Counted from the stretch's first letter, positions 1 through 9,005 are shown. The stretch is 64,000 nucleotides of DNA from JBBRGK01 sp036741355 (GCA_036741355.1 DAINSK010000005.1:76015-140014), one strand, 5' to 3'. The notes: generated by a model not told the origin, from the sequence alone. Made by a program: numbers and translations.

Positions 1-344
1 GACCGCCTGCAGACGGCGAAATGCTGCCAGAGGGGCTGGGACGGATGCCTGAGGCGGGGTGCAGTCACACGTAGCCGACACATTCCGGACCCTGGCGCCG
101 ATCTTGAGCAGCCGCCGCCGCGACGGCGGGAGCGCACGAGTCGACGGTGGAGGCGGCCACCGCCCTCGCCATGACCGCGTTGGACGTGTTCACACAGCGA
201 TGGGGGCTCGCCCGCCGCCCAGGCGCCGGACTGACGCGATCAGCGTAGAATTACTTGGGTATCGCACGACCTTCTGATCTGAGTAATAATGACGGCCGCA
301 GCTCCGGACACCAGCGGGCATCCTCGCAGAAGGGAATGTAGTAG
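1..344. other. Gene-free left edge
   Basis: I see no convincing gene here. A short open frame entering from the left edge stops at about position 82 and could be the last residues of a gene outside the window, but it is too short to judge. The stretch just before the next gene is somewhat AT-richer and probably holds its promoter. Confidence 0.4.
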
Positions 345-1661
345 ATGAAGTTCGGCATTTTCTACGAGCACCAGCTCCCCCGCCCGTGGGATGAGGGAGC
401 CGAGCTCAAGCTATTCCAGGACGCGCTGACGCAGGTCGAGCTTGCCGACCGGCTCGGCATCGATCACGCGTGGGAAGTGGAGCACCATTTCCTCGAGGAG
501 TACAGCCACTCCTCGGCGCCCGAGATCTTTCTCGCTGCCGCCAGCCAGCGCACGAAGAACATCCGCCTCGGCCACGGCATCGTTCTGCTGCCGCCCAAGT
601 ACAACCATCCGGCGCGGATCGCCGAGCGCATCGCCACGCTGGACCTCGTGTCCAACGGCCGCGTCGAATTCGGCACAGGCGAATCGGCGTCTCGGGCCGA
701 GCTCGAAGGCTTCGGCATAAACCCCGCCGAGCGACGCGCAATGTGGCGCGAAACGCTCGAACAGATCGCGAACATGATGGCGATGGACCCATACCCTGGC
801 TTCGAAGGACAGTACTTCTCGATGCCGGTGCGCAACGTCGTGCCGAAGCCGGTGCAGAAGCCGCACCCGCCATTGTGGGTGGCGTGCTCCAATCGCGACA
901 CGATTCACCTGGCGGCGCAGCTCGGAATCGGCGCCTTGACCTTCGCCTTTGTCGATCCGGCTGAGGCGAAACACTGGGTCGACGATTACTACGAGACGTT
1001 CAAGCGCGAGTGCGTGCCGGTCGGCCACGCCGTCAACCCGAACATTGCCATGGTCACCGGCTTCTCCATCAACCCCGATCGCGACGCGGCCGAGCAGCGC
1101 GGCCTCGATGGCTTCCGCTTCTTCCAGTTCGCGCTCGGCCACCACTACGCCTTCGGTTATCACAAGCCGGGGCGCACGGACATCTGGAAGCACTACCTTG
1201 CTGTTCGCGACGAGATCGGCATGGAGATGATGGGCGGAGGCACCGGCGGCATCGGCACGCCCCAGAACTTGCGCGAACACCTGCGCGCGTTCGAAGAGGC
1301 CGGCGTGGACCAAACGGTGTTCATCCAGCAGGGGGGCAAAAACCAGCACGAGCATATCTGCGATTCGCTGGAGCTTTTCGCCGCCGACGTGATGCCGGAG
1401 TTCAAAGAGAAGGAACAGCAGCGCATGGCGCGCAAAGCAGACGAACTTGCGCCGTACGTCGAGGCTGCATACAAACGCAAAGCGTTCATGCGTGAGCTTA
1501 CCGACGACGAGATTCCGACCTATTCGGCTTACGGCAACACCGTCGTCCAGCCCGATCTTTCCCAGCTTCCAGAGGCTAATCGGCGCCGCGCCGAGGCGAT
1601 GCAGCGGATGCGCGAGATCGTCAAGCGTGTGCAGGACCAGCCCGAGCCAGCGAAACGATAG
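345..1661 (+). CDS. LLM class flavin-dependent oxidoreductase (luciferase-like)
   Basis: A 438-residue protein of the bacterial luciferase-like monooxygenase superfamily: FMN/F420-type (beta-alpha)8 barrel enzymes that oxidise small organic substrates. The start MKFGIFYEHQLPRP and the segments HAWEVEHHFLEEYSHSS, RLGHGIVLLPPKYNHPARIAE and GRVEFGTGES are classic for the family. The length is somewhat above the usual 330-400 residues because of a charged C-terminal extension rich in Glu, Arg and Lys. The ATG follows AGAAGGG by about ten bases. It is a single-gene unit; the next gene is a separate lipoprotein. The substrate cannot be read from sequence; such enzymes are abundant in Chloroflexota that degrade recalcitrant organics. 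Confidence 0.93.
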   Translation: MKFGIFYEHQLPRPWDEGAELKLFQDALTQVELADRLGIDHAWEVEHHFLEEYSHSSAPEIFLAAASQRTKNIRLGHGIVLLPPKYNHPARIAERIATLDLVSNGRVEFGTGESASRAELEGFGINPAERRAMWRETLEQIANMMAMDPYPGFEGQYFSMPVRNVVPKPVQKPHPPLWVACSNRDTIHLAAQLGIGALTFAFVDPAEAKHWVDDYYETFKRECVPVGHAVNPNIAMVTGFSINPDRDAAEQRGLDGFRFFQFALGHHYAFGYHKPGRTDIWKHYLAVRDEIGMEMMGGGTGGIGTPQNLREHLRAFEEAGVDQTVFIQQGGKNQHEHICDSLELFAADVMPEFKEKEQQRMARKADELAPYVEAAYKRKAFMRELTDDEIPTYSAYGNTVVQPDLSQLPEANRRRAEAMQRMREIVKRVQDQPEPAKR

Positions 1662-1754
1662 CCGAGCTTCCCATTGCGGTATCATCCGAAGGGTATAGCG
1701 GTTCGCCGCGCCCCTGATTCCCCGCACGCCGGATGGCGTGTCAGGAGCGTTTGC

Positions 1755-3293
1755 ATGCAATCCATGCGTTCGGGCGCGGGAATTCACCTGCGCCCCCTAT
1801 CGTGCGTGATCCTTTCGCTCGCGATCATGCTGCTTACCGGCTGCGTCAGCACCTACTCGTCGAAATCCCGGTTAGGCGCCGACTTCGGCGGCGCGTCGAT
1901 CGGCATCACGATCAAGAACTTCCTCTATCAGCCGGTCACGCTCACCGTTCCCGTCGGTGCCACCGTCACCTGGACCCAACTCGACGAGATCCCCCACACC
2001 GTCACCTCGGGGCGTCCGGGGGCAGAAGACGCCGGCACCGTCTTCGACGACACGGAGACCAAGGTCAATCAGGCGTTCAGCTTTACGTTCGGGACACCGG
2101 GAACCTATGCCTACTTTTGTCGCTTCCACACGGAAATGGTGGCCGGTATCGTTGTGACCGGCGCGGGCGGCGTCGTACCTACGTCGACGGCGGCACAGCA
2201 AGCGGCGACAACACCCGCACCTACGCCGCCGCCATCTGCAAAGCTGGTTGCCGACAAGCTGATGAACCCGCGCGGCTTTGCCTTCGGCCCCGACGGCGCT
2301 ATTTATGTGGCCGAAACCGGGACAAAGTCCGAGGACGGCGTAACCGTCACGCCTCCGGCGGGGCCGGTTAAGGCGGGCTGCGAAGCCTGGCGACCGAGCT
2401 TCGACCGCATCCAGGCTCACTGTCCGGGGGTTGTCGCACCGAAAAACGGAACCAATGGACGGATCACCCGGATTGCGCCCGACGGATCCCGCACGACGGT
2501 CGCGGACCATCTCCCGGTCGTCGATGGCCCATTCCAGGCCACGATGGGTGTCACGTCCGTCGCGTTCATTGGCCGGGACCTTTACGCGGTGCTCGCCGCG
2601 GGCGAGACCCGTGGCGAGCCCAACTTCCCCACGGGCGTCTACAAGGTGAACGCGGACGGCTCGGTAACCCTTTTCGCCAACCTGGAGGCTTTCCAGAAAG
2701 CGAACCCGCCTGCATACATTCCGCCCGACTACAACTACAGCAACCCCTACGACATGATCGCAATGAACGGAAAGCTGTACATCTCGGACGGCAACGCCTG
2801 CGTCATCTTCGAGGTCGATCCGGCGAAGGCCGAGCCGCAGAGGGTTCGCCGCCTGACAGACATGTCCGTCGGCCACCCGATCACCACCGGTCTTGCCGCC
2901 GGGCCGGACGGCAACCTGTACGTCACGATCATGACGATTCCGCCCTACCCGCCGGGAGCGGCGAAGGTCTTCAAGATTACAAGCGACGGCAAAGTGTCCG
3001 AGGCCGGAAGCGGCTTCAATCTCGGCACGGGGCTCGCGATTGGCCCGGATGGCACCTTCTACGTAGCAGAGTTTGCGGATGCCCCCGGTAAGGCGCCGTA
3101 CGTGGTTCCCCCGGGCCGGATCGTCAGGCAGTCGCCGAACGGGGCGCCCCAGGTCGTGGCGGCGCCGTTGATGTACCCCGGCGCGTTGCGCTGGGGACCG
3201 GACGGCCTGTACAGCACGTTCAACACGATCGGCACGGTACAGGGCGGTCCGGCGATCGGAGCGATCTACAAGATCGATACCAGCGGACGATAG
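1755..3293 (+). CDS. Lipoprotein: cupredoxin domain fused to ScyD/ScyE-like beta-propeller
   Basis: A predicted exported lipoprotein of 512 residues. I chose the ATG at 1755 because AGGAG lies seven bases upstream and it places a signal peptide ending in the lipobox LLTGC directly at the N terminus. Residues of roughly 35-130 look like a plastocyanin/azurin-type cupredoxin: the motif IPHTVTS gives one His ligand, and YFCRFHTEM supplies Cys, His and Met in the order of a type-1 copper site. After a Pro/Ala linker the remainder has repeated FGPDGAIYVAE, AGPDGNLYVT and IGPDGTFYVAE motifs, the signature of NHL/SMP-30-like ScyD/ScyE propellers. It is likely a copper redox module anchored outside the membrane beside a propeller of unknown substrate. 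Confidence 0.85.
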   Translation: MQSMRSGAGIHLRPLSCVILSLAIMLLTGCVSTYSSKSRLGADFGGASIGITIKNFLYQPVTLTVPVGATVTWTQLDEIPHTVTSGRPGAEDAGTVFDDTETKVNQAFSFTFGTPGTYAYFCRFHTEMVAGIVVTGAGGVVPTSTAAQQAATTPAPTPPPSAKLVADKLMNPRGFAFGPDGAIYVAETGTKSEDGVTVTPPAGPVKAGCEAWRPSFDRIQAHCPGVVAPKNGTNGRITRIAPDGSRTTVADHLPVVDGPFQATMGVTSVAFIGRDLYAVLAAGETRGEPNFPTGVYKVNADGSVTLFANLEAFQKANPPAYIPPDYNYSNPYDMIAMNGKLYISDGNACVIFEVDPAKAEPQRVRRLTDMSVGHPITTGLAAGPDGNLYVTIMTIPPYPPGAAKVFKITSDGKVSEAGSGFNLGTGLAIGPDGTFYVAEFADAPGKAPYVVPPGRIVRQSPNGAPQVVAAPLMYPGALRWGPDGLYSTFNTIGTVQGGPAIGAIYKIDTSGR

Positions 3294-3350
3294 CGATACC
3301 CGGCCGCAGAACGCCAATCGATTTTCGCCGACGGTAGGAACGCCAGGGGC

Positions 3351-4817
3351 CTAATCCACGGCGTGCACGGCCGGCATCGGTTCTTGGACCGGCTCAGCCG
3401 ACGGCGGCGGCACCGCGCCCGACCGCGGCCCCGCCCGGCGCCGAGCGCGGGCGGTGTCGGGGATGAGGAACACGATAGGGATGATGCAGAGCATCACCAG
3501 CGACAGGCAGAAAAAGATGACCTGCAGGCCCTTGGCCGGATCCGAGTACAGCGCCATCATGAACACGACCATGGCTGTGCCGATCGTGCCGCCGGTCTGC
3601 CGAAACATGCCGCGAATTCCCGTCACGGCCGCAACCTTTCCGGGCATGATGTCCAGCGCCGCATTGTTCGACGCCGGGCCGGAGAGGCCGAAGCCGAGCC
3701 CCAGTATCGCGATCACGCAGGCGAGGTAGACGAAGTTCGACAGGTGCAATCCGGCGATGGACACGTTTTCCGCGCCAAGGCTCGTGACCAGCAGGCTGAG
3801 CGAGACAAGGCTGACGCCCGCGATCATCGGCAGACGGTATCCGAACCGGATCAGGAACAGCGACGCCACGGTGGACGTCGCGATCATGACCAGCGCCCGG
3901 GGCGTGAGTAGTGCGCCGGCGGCGGTGGCGGACATGTGATAGTGCAGTTCGGCGTAGGTAGGCAGGAAGGCCGTAAATCCGAACACTCCCGCCCCGAAGA
4001 GGAAGTTGTAAGAGTTGGCGGCCAGAAATGGCCGCGACTTGAGCAACGCCGTGTCGATCATCGCATAAGGCGTGCGCGCTTCGTGCCGGTACCAGAACAC
4101 GAATAACGCCATGACGGAACCAAACGCGATCCACAACAGCGGCGCGCGACCGGCGGCCGCCGGGTGCTGCCCGAGCCACGTGAGCGCCAGCAGCAACAGC
4201 GTCATCGCGCCGCCGTACATCGCCACGCCCATGAAGTCGATGCGCCCTGCTTTGCCAGATCCCGCTTGTTGCGGCCGGTAGAGCACCCATGTCAGCAACA
4301 GCACGGCGATACCGATCGGTACGTTAACGTAGAAGATATACCGCCACGATATGTGGTCGACGATCACGCCGCCGATGTTTGGGCCGATCACGCCGCCGAT
4401 CGGGAAGATGCTGGCAAAGAGCCCGATCGCCTTTCCCCGATTCTCGCCGAACGTATCGGCGACGATACCGGTGCAGGAGGGCAAGAAGGCGCCGCCACCG
4501 ATCGCCTGCACCACCCGGGCGAGGATGAGCAGGTAAACGTTGGGTGCAAGGCCGCACATGAACGAAGCCACGGTAAAAATGGCGATAGACGTGAGAAAGA
4601 CCCGCTTCCGTCCAAGCTCATCGGAGAGCTTGCCGGCGAGCGGCATGACGAGCAACTGGCCGAGCTGGTAGGAGGTTACCGTCCAACCGATCAGTACGAC
4701 GTCGGTGTGCAGCCCGGCGCGCATCGCTGGCAGCCCGACGGCGACGATCGTACTGTCGATCGACGACATCAGAAGGGCGAGGGACACGAGACCAAAAATG
4801 ACGTACTTACGATTCAC
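3351..4817 (-). CDS. DHA2 family MFS drug exporter
   Basis: A 488-residue, 14-helix major facilitator of the EmrB/QacA (DHA2) type, expected to export lipophilic drugs or cations by proton antiport. Seen directly: helix 1 with the SSIDSTIVAVGLPAM motif (the D-x-T signature of DHA2 motif D1), then motif A as GKLSDELGRKRVF, motif C-like GGVIGPNIGGVI, and many hydrophobic spans. The C-terminal tail is Pro- and Arg-rich and cytoplasmic. The start is a GTG reading MNRKYVIFG; the ribosome site is weak. The gene stands alone, convergent with the lipoprotein gene to its left. It lies near a tetracycline-protection gene and an aminoglycoside phosphotransferase relic, so resistance is a reasonable but unproven context. 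Confidence 0.92.
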   Translation of the reverse strand: MNRKYVIFGLVSLALLMSSIDSTIVAVGLPAMRAGLHTDVVLIGWTVTSYQLGQLLVMPLAGKLSDELGRKRVFLTSIAIFTVASFMCGLAPNVYLLILARVVQAIGGGAFLPSCTGIVADTFGENRGKAIGLFASIFPIGGVIGPNIGGVIVDHISWRYIFYVNVPIGIAVLLLTWVLYRPQQAGSGKAGRIDFMGVAMYGGAMTLLLLALTWLGQHPAAAGRAPLLWIAFGSVMALFVFWYRHEARTPYAMIDTALLKSRPFLAANSYNFLFGAGVFGFTAFLPTYAELHYHMSATAAGALLTPRALVMIATSTVASLFLIRFGYRLPMIAGVSLVSLSLLVTSLGAENVSIAGLHLSNFVYLACVIAILGLGFGLSGPASNNAALDIMPGKVAAVTGIRGMFRQTGGTIGTAMVVFMMALYSDPAKGLQVIFFCLSLVMLCIIPIVFLIPDTARARRRAGPRSGAVPPPSAEPVQEPMPAVHAVD

Positions 4818-4965
4818 GGCGGCCTACCCGGTGAGCCTGGCTCAAACATAGGCGGCGGCCAAGTTGTTCGCAACCTCAGACCATCGTCGGTGTCGCGTAC
4901 TTAGCCGCGGGCTACCGTCGCCTCTCATGCGACTGGCAACTTTCGTCAACCCTCAAATGATGTGC

Positions 4966-5115
4966 TTATATTCCGATACCCGGAACGCCGAGCATGGCGC
5001 GAATGTGCGCGATTTCGCCGATGTGGGCGAAGCCGTGAGGAAACCCTTGCTGGCCGAGCGCCTGGAGCTTCGTCTCCTGGATGAGCCAGTTGACGATGTT
5101 GTCTTCTTCTGACAG
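4966..5115 (-). pseudogene. DinB-like C-terminal remnant
   Basis: Reading leftward, an open stretch encodes about 49 residues ending in GFPHGFAHIGEIAHIRAMLG and then a stop. This resembles the last helix of DinB-family four-helix metalloproteins, where a late His and the I-x-x-IR-x-LxG pattern are usual. No start codon, ribosome site or N-terminal two thirds can be found, because the frame runs into the promoter of the next gene. I read it as the tail of a deleted gene; identification rests on one motif only. Confidence 0.42.
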
Positions 5116-5165
5116 TATTGTCGTGCGAACAAATGCCGCTACTCTAAGGATTGGGAGGCAAAGCT

Positions 5166-5804
5166 ATGAGATCAAACCTCCGATTCGCGCTCAGCGCTGT
5201 ACTCGCTGCGGTCGTCTTCGGTGTCGGCTATGTCGTCCCCATCATGATTCCTGGTGCCGGTAATACCATCGACAAGGACTTCACCAACTTCTACAGCTCC
5301 GACCAGAAAATGGGGACGGCAGTGTTGCTGTTCTTTGTGCTCGTCGCCGGATCCCTGATCATGCTCTGGTTCTTCAATGAGCTGCGCGCGCGACTGCCCG
5401 AGGGCATGCTCAGCCGCGTCGGCTATGCGGCGGCGGTTGTCGGCGTGATCGCGGTGCCCGCCGGCGTGGCCATCATGGCTGGTCCCCTTGGCGCCCAGCA
5501 GAATTCGACCGCGTCGACCGCGGGCTTCGTCGGCATCCCCATCGCCCACTCCTTCGCCCAGGCGGGCCTCTTCCTCACGCTGGGGCTGGGAATGACCGGC
5601 TTCGCCCTCGCGACCTTGATGTTCAGCCTCGCGGCCCGCGGCGGCGCGTTGCTTCCCAACTGGCTCGTCATCGTTGGCGTCATACTCGCCGTCCTGACGC
5701 TTGGCTCCTTACTCTGGATCCCCGGCTACGCGTTCGTGATCTGGGTGTTGATCGTCGGGATCATCGCCGGCACGCGCGGCGACGAGGCCGTCACCTTCGC
5801 CTGA
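5166..5804 (+). CDS. Small integral membrane protein, unknown function
   Basis: A 212-residue protein with an N-terminal hydrophobic segment (FALSAVLAAVVFGVGYVVP) and about five further membrane spans. I do not recognise the family. The ATG at 5166 is chosen because GGGAGG lies eight bases upstream. Between the first two spans is an extracytoplasmic loop with a DKDFTNFYSSD stretch. A degenerate second copy, keeping only the first ten residues or so fused to the last twenty, lies at 8471-8576, so this gene was once duplicated around the tetracycline-protection gene. It probably sits alone under its own promoter. Confidence 0.75.
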   Translation: MRSNLRFALSAVLAAVVFGVGYVVPIMIPGAGNTIDKDFTNFYSSDQKMGTAVLLFFVLVAGSLIMLWFFNELRARLPEGMLSRVGYAAAVVGVIAVPAGVAIMAGPLGAQQNSTASTAGFVGIPIAHSFAQAGLFLTLGLGMTGFALATLMFSLAARGGALLPNWLVIVGVILAVLTLGSLLWIPGYAFVIWVLIVGIIAGTRGDEAVTFA

Positions 5805-5899
5805 TTTGGGGACCCCTGAGTCATCCAACAGATCGATTGCCTTCCGGCACGGTCTTCTGCTGTACTATCGATAAGAGCCAATTGACCAGGGAGAGAGAA

Positions 5900-6010
5900 A
5901 TGCGCGCAGCGTTCATGTTCATCCAGAAGCGGATTGCCGCCTATGCAGAGGACATGACGCTCAATGCGCACGCTCAACCTTGGCATTCTGGCGCATGTAG
6001 ACGCCGGTAA
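5900..6010 (+). CDS. Short ORF overlapping the start of the tet gene (possible leader peptide)
   Basis: A 36-codon frame starts at an ATG preceded by GGGAGAGAGAA, a much better ribosome site than the one in front of the following gene. It overlaps the first 47 bases of the ribosomal-protection gene in another frame and ends at 6008-6010. Known tet(M)-class genes are controlled through short translated leaders, so translational coupling or attenuation is plausible here. It may equally be a chance ORF or the relic of another gene; the peptide itself resembles nothing I know. Confidence 0.35.
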   Translation: MRAAFMFIQKRIAAYAEDMTLNAHAQPWHSGACRRR

Positions 6011-8018
6011 GACAACCCTCACCGAGCGGCTGCTCTACGCCGCCGGTGTCATCGACGCGATCGGCAGCGTAGATGCTGGAAGTACTCAGACCGATACCCT
6101 GGCGCTGGAACGGCAACGCGGCATTACGATCAAGTCCGCCGTTGTGTCGTTCGTGGTCGATGATGTCACAGTCAACCTGATCGATACCCCCGGCCACCCG
6201 GACTTCATTGCCGAGGTGGAGCGGGTATTGAGCGTGCTCGACGGCGCAGTGCTCGTCATCTCCGCCGTGGAGGGCGTGCAGGCGCAGACCCGCGTATTGA
6301 TGCGGACGCTGCGGCGGCTGCGCATCCCCACCCTCATCTTCGTGAACAAGATCGACCGCGGCGGCGCCCACGATGAACGCGTTTTGCAGGGCATCGCCGA
6401 GAAGCTGACCCCGGCCATCGTCTCGATGGGCTGGGCGCGCGACCTCGGCATGCGCAGCGCTGATTTCAGGCCGTTCAGCGCAACCGACGCTGCCTTTACG
6501 ACCAGGCTGGCCGAGCTGCTTGCCGACCACGACGAGGCGCTTCTGGCCACGTACGTCGATGACGAGGCAATCGTCCCGTACCGCCAACTCCGCGACCAGC
6601 TTGCGGCGCAGACCAGGCAGGCGCTGGTGCAGCCGGTATTCTTCGGCTCGGCGGTCACGGGTGCGGGCGTGGATTCGTTGATCGCCGGGATCACCGAGCT
6701 GTTGCCTGCAACCGAAGGCGATCCCGATGGCCCCATTTCGGGCACTTGCTTCAAGGTCGAACGCAGTCCGGCCGGGGAGAAGATCGCGTATGTGCGTCTG
6801 TTCTCGGGAACCGTACGCACGCGCGACCGGCTGCACTTCGGTCGGTCGCGCGAGGCGAAGGTCACCGCGATCAAGGTCCTCGACCGTGGCTCGGTTGTCC
6901 AGCGTGCAGCGGTCACCGCGGGGCAGATTGGAAAGCTCTGGGGCCTTGGCGATATCCAGATCGGCGACGCGATCGGCATTTCGCAGACGACCGCGGAGCG
7001 TCATCATTTCGCTCCGCCGACGCTGGAAACGGTGGTTGTTCCCTGCCGCGCCGCCGACCGCGGCGCGCTGCACGTCGCACTCACACAGCTTGCGGAGCAG
7101 GACCCGCTGATCAATCTGCGGACCGGGACTCGCCGGCAACCCAGCAGCTTCCCTCCTCGAATGCCGGCCGGCGGGGATAATTTCCAAACGGACGATCTCC
7201 GGCAGGAGACGTTCGTCTCCCTCTATGGGGAGGTGCAGAAGGAGGTCATCCAGGCAACGCTGGCGAACGATTTTGGCATCGAGGTCGAATTCCGCGACAC
7301 GATCACGATCTGCATTGAACGGCTCATCGGCAGCGGCGCGGCCGTCGAGACAATCCGCACGCCGCCCAATCCATTCCTCGCCACCGTCGGGCTGCGCATC
7401 GATCCGGCTCCGCTCAACAGCGGCGTGGAATTCCGGCTGGCAGACGATGTGTTGGGTACGATGCCGCTTGCGTTCTTCAAAGCCGTCGAGGACACCGTGC
7501 ACGAGACGCTTTACCAGGGGCTCTACGGATGGCAGGTCACCGACTGCACGGTCACCATGACACATTCCGGCTATGCGCCGCGGCACAGCCACGGCCACCA
7601 ACCCTTCGACAAAAGCATGTCGAGCACGGGCGCCGACTTCCGCAGTCTGACGCCCCTGGTTCTGATGAGCGCACTGCAGCAGGCCGGCACCAAGGTGTAC
7701 GAGCCGATCCACCACTTCCAGCTCGAGGCGCCGGCAGATACGCTCGGAACGGTCCTGCCCGTACTGGCACGGCTCGGCGCTATTGCGCAAACGGCAATGC
7801 TGCGGGGCTCGTCATCAGTGTTGGAGGGTGAGATACCGGCTGACCGGGTGCACGAGTTGCAGCAAGAGCTGCGCGGGCTGACCCGCGGCGAGGGCGTGCT
7901 GGAATTCGCCTTCGACCATTACGAACCGGTCCGGAGCACGATCCCGACCCGGCCGCGGTCGGACAATAATCCCCTCAACCGCAAAGAGTACTTGCTGCAC
8001 CTCCGGCGGCGGGTCTAG
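5964..8018 (+). CDS. Tet(M)/Otr(A)-class ribosomal protection protein
   Basis: A 684-residue translation GTPase related to EF-G. G1 is AHVDAGKTT (residues 10-18), the switch I segment ends RGITI, G3 is DTPGHPD and G4 is NKID. The length and C-terminal architecture match the tetracycline-resistance ribosomal protection family (Tet(M), Tet(O), Otr(A)) rather than housekeeping EF-G, which is longer and has a different domain III. These proteins bind the elongating ribosome and dislodge tetracycline. The ATG at 5964 has only a weak AGAGG site twelve bases upstream and lies inside a short ORF with a strong site. Environmental homologues may have other roles, so actual resistance is an inference. 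Confidence 0.9.
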   Translation: MRTLNLGILAHVDAGKTTLTERLLYAAGVIDAIGSVDAGSTQTDTLALERQRGITIKSAVVSFVVDDVTVNLIDTPGHPDFIAEVERVLSVLDGAVLVISAVEGVQAQTRVLMRTLRRLRIPTLIFVNKIDRGGAHDERVLQGIAEKLTPAIVSMGWARDLGMRSADFRPFSATDAAFTTRLAELLADHDEALLATYVDDEAIVPYRQLRDQLAAQTRQALVQPVFFGSAVTGAGVDSLIAGITELLPATEGDPDGPISGTCFKVERSPAGEKIAYVRLFSGTVRTRDRLHFGRSREAKVTAIKVLDRGSVVQRAAVTAGQIGKLWGLGDIQIGDAIGISQTTAERHHFAPPTLETVVVPCRAADRGALHVALTQLAEQDPLINLRTGTRRQPSSFPPRMPAGGDNFQTDDLRQETFVSLYGEVQKEVIQATLANDFGIEVEFRDTITICIERLIGSGAAVETIRTPPNPFLATVGLRIDPAPLNSGVEFRLADDVLGTMPLAFFKAVEDTVHETLYQGLYGWQVTDCTVTMTHSGYAPRHSHGHQPFDKSMSSTGADFRSLTPLVLMSALQQAGTKVYEPIHHFQLEAPADTLGTVLPVLARLGAIAQTAMLRGSSSVLEGEIPADRVHELQQELRGLTRGEGVLEFAFDHYEPVRSTIPTRPRSDNNPLNRKEYLLHLRRRV

Positions 8019-8027
8019 AACAAGGAG

Positions 8028-8460
8028 ATGCGCGTGTGCGCTCGAAAAATGCACGCCGACGAAGTGGTGACCGACGTAGCGCTGGTGCGCCGGTTGCTCA
8101 TCGCGCAGTTCCCAGGGTGGGCGGACCTCCCCATCGAGCCGGTCCCCTCCGCTGGGACGGACAATGCGAGTGCTGGTCGAAGGGGGCCGTCTGAGCGCCG
8201 TGATCGACTTCGGTGGTCTGGGCGTGGGAGATCCCGCCTGCGACCTGATGGTCGCCTGGACGCTCTTCGCCGGCGAAAGCCGGAAGGTGTTCCGCGCAGC
8301 GATACGGGTCGATGACGCGACGTGGGCGCGCGGTCGCGGCTGGGCACTCTCCTGGGCGCTGATCTTCGTCCCGTACTACTTGGACACGAACCCCGCAGGC
8401 GTCGTCAGCGCCCGGCACGCAATCGATGCAGTCCTCGCCGATCACAAGTCCCGCGCATGA
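8028..8460 (+). pseudogene. Aminoglycoside phosphotransferase family gene with internal deletion
   Basis: The first part reads as an APH-family N terminus: VVTDVALVRRLLIAQFPGW, then IEPVPSAGTDNA, which normally leads into the nucleotide loop. Immediately after, the reading frame shifts and continues as VLVEGGRLSAVIDFGGLGVG followed by DPACDLMVAW, the Mg-binding and C-terminal lobe of the same family. The kinase middle, including the catalytic HGDLHPGN loop, is missing, so roughly 150 codons are deleted with a frame change at about position 8164. The product cannot be an active kinase. It begins about ten bases after the ribosomal-protection gene, so the two may once have been cotranscribed. 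Confidence 0.8.
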
Positions 8461-8470
8461 CAAGAAACTG

Positions 8471-8576
8471 AACGCACCTATTCGCGCTCAGCGCGGCACT
8501 CGCTCTTGTGATCTGGGTGTTGATCGTCGGGATCATCGCCGGCACGCGCCGCGACCCGGCCGTCACCTCCCCCTGA
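8471..8576 (+). pseudogene. Internally deleted copy of the membrane protein at 5166-5804
   Basis: The stretch reads LFALSAALAL directly joined in frame to VIWVLIVGIIAGTRRDPAV and a stop. The first piece matches the first membrane segment and the second matches the last twenty codons of the intact gene at 5166-5804; the DNA identity over the last 60 bases is near complete. There is no start codon, and an in-frame stop lies just upstream. It is a relic formed by deleting about 180 internal codons. Confidence 0.75.
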
Positions 8577-8598
8577 TACGGGGACAGCACAGAACCGT

Positions 8599-8690
8599 TT
8601 ACTCGCCGGCGGCCGGACCAGCCTGCTGTACGCCTCGAAGTCGCGATGGTAAATCGGTCAGGGGATGGATGCGGACGCCATCACACGCGC
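8599..8690 (-). pseudogene. 3' remnant of a second SLOG-like gene
   Basis: Read leftward, the frame gives DGVRIHPLTDLPSRLRGV and a stop. This closely parallels the C terminus of the intact SLOG protein at 9547-10269, which reads GVRTYPLSDLPSRLRSY. Nothing recognisable remains upstream beyond about 8690. It shows that a paralogue of the SLOG gene stood here in the same orientation. Confidence 0.6.
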
Positions 8691-8742
8691 ACACGCCCGG
8701 ACCCGCAGCTTCGGGCGTGTGTTGGCCATCGAACGCGGTTGT

Positions 8743-8967
8743 TCAGGTAGACATCGCGTGGTGCTGACGAGCGAGCTCTACTAGCTTCCTACCGCCAGCA
8801 ATACCCTTCACAGAGCCATCATCGTATGCGGCGAGCAGGGTGAACATCGACACAGATTCTTCACCGTTTAGTTCCACGGCTTCCAAGACAGCCGCCAGCG
8901 CCTCATTCTCTGAGTCAAAGTCGCCGATTACGTTGTGGCTCTCGGTGTCCCAAAGTTCGTAAGTCAT
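8743..8967 (-). CDS. Small hypothetical protein
   Basis: A 74-residue acidic protein starting MTYELWDTESHNVIGDF, with a good AGAAGG site six bases before the ATG. It has a compact mixed sequence with EVAL-type helices and no membrane span. I do not recognise the family. It lies about 40 bases downstream of another small gene on the same strand (9006-9368), so the two probably form an operon. The small size and pairing resemble many toxin-antitoxin or regulatory pairs, but no motif supports such a call. Confidence 0.68.
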   Translation of the reverse strand: MTYELWDTESHNVIGDFDSENEALAAVLEAVELNGEESVSMFTLLAAYDDGSVKGIAGGRKLVELARQHHAMST

Positions 8968-9005
8968 GGCTGACCTTCTCAGTATTGCCCGTTTCGCGCG
9001 TTCTG

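Noticed and set aside
411..1787. Leftward 458-codon frame opposite the flavin oxidoreductase
   Set aside because: An antisense shadow of a clear family member, without a recognisable product.
5961..7790. Leftward open frame of 609 codons opposite the ribosomal protection gene
   Set aside because: A mirror of a GC-rich coding strand with no family motifs; the rightward product is unmistakable.
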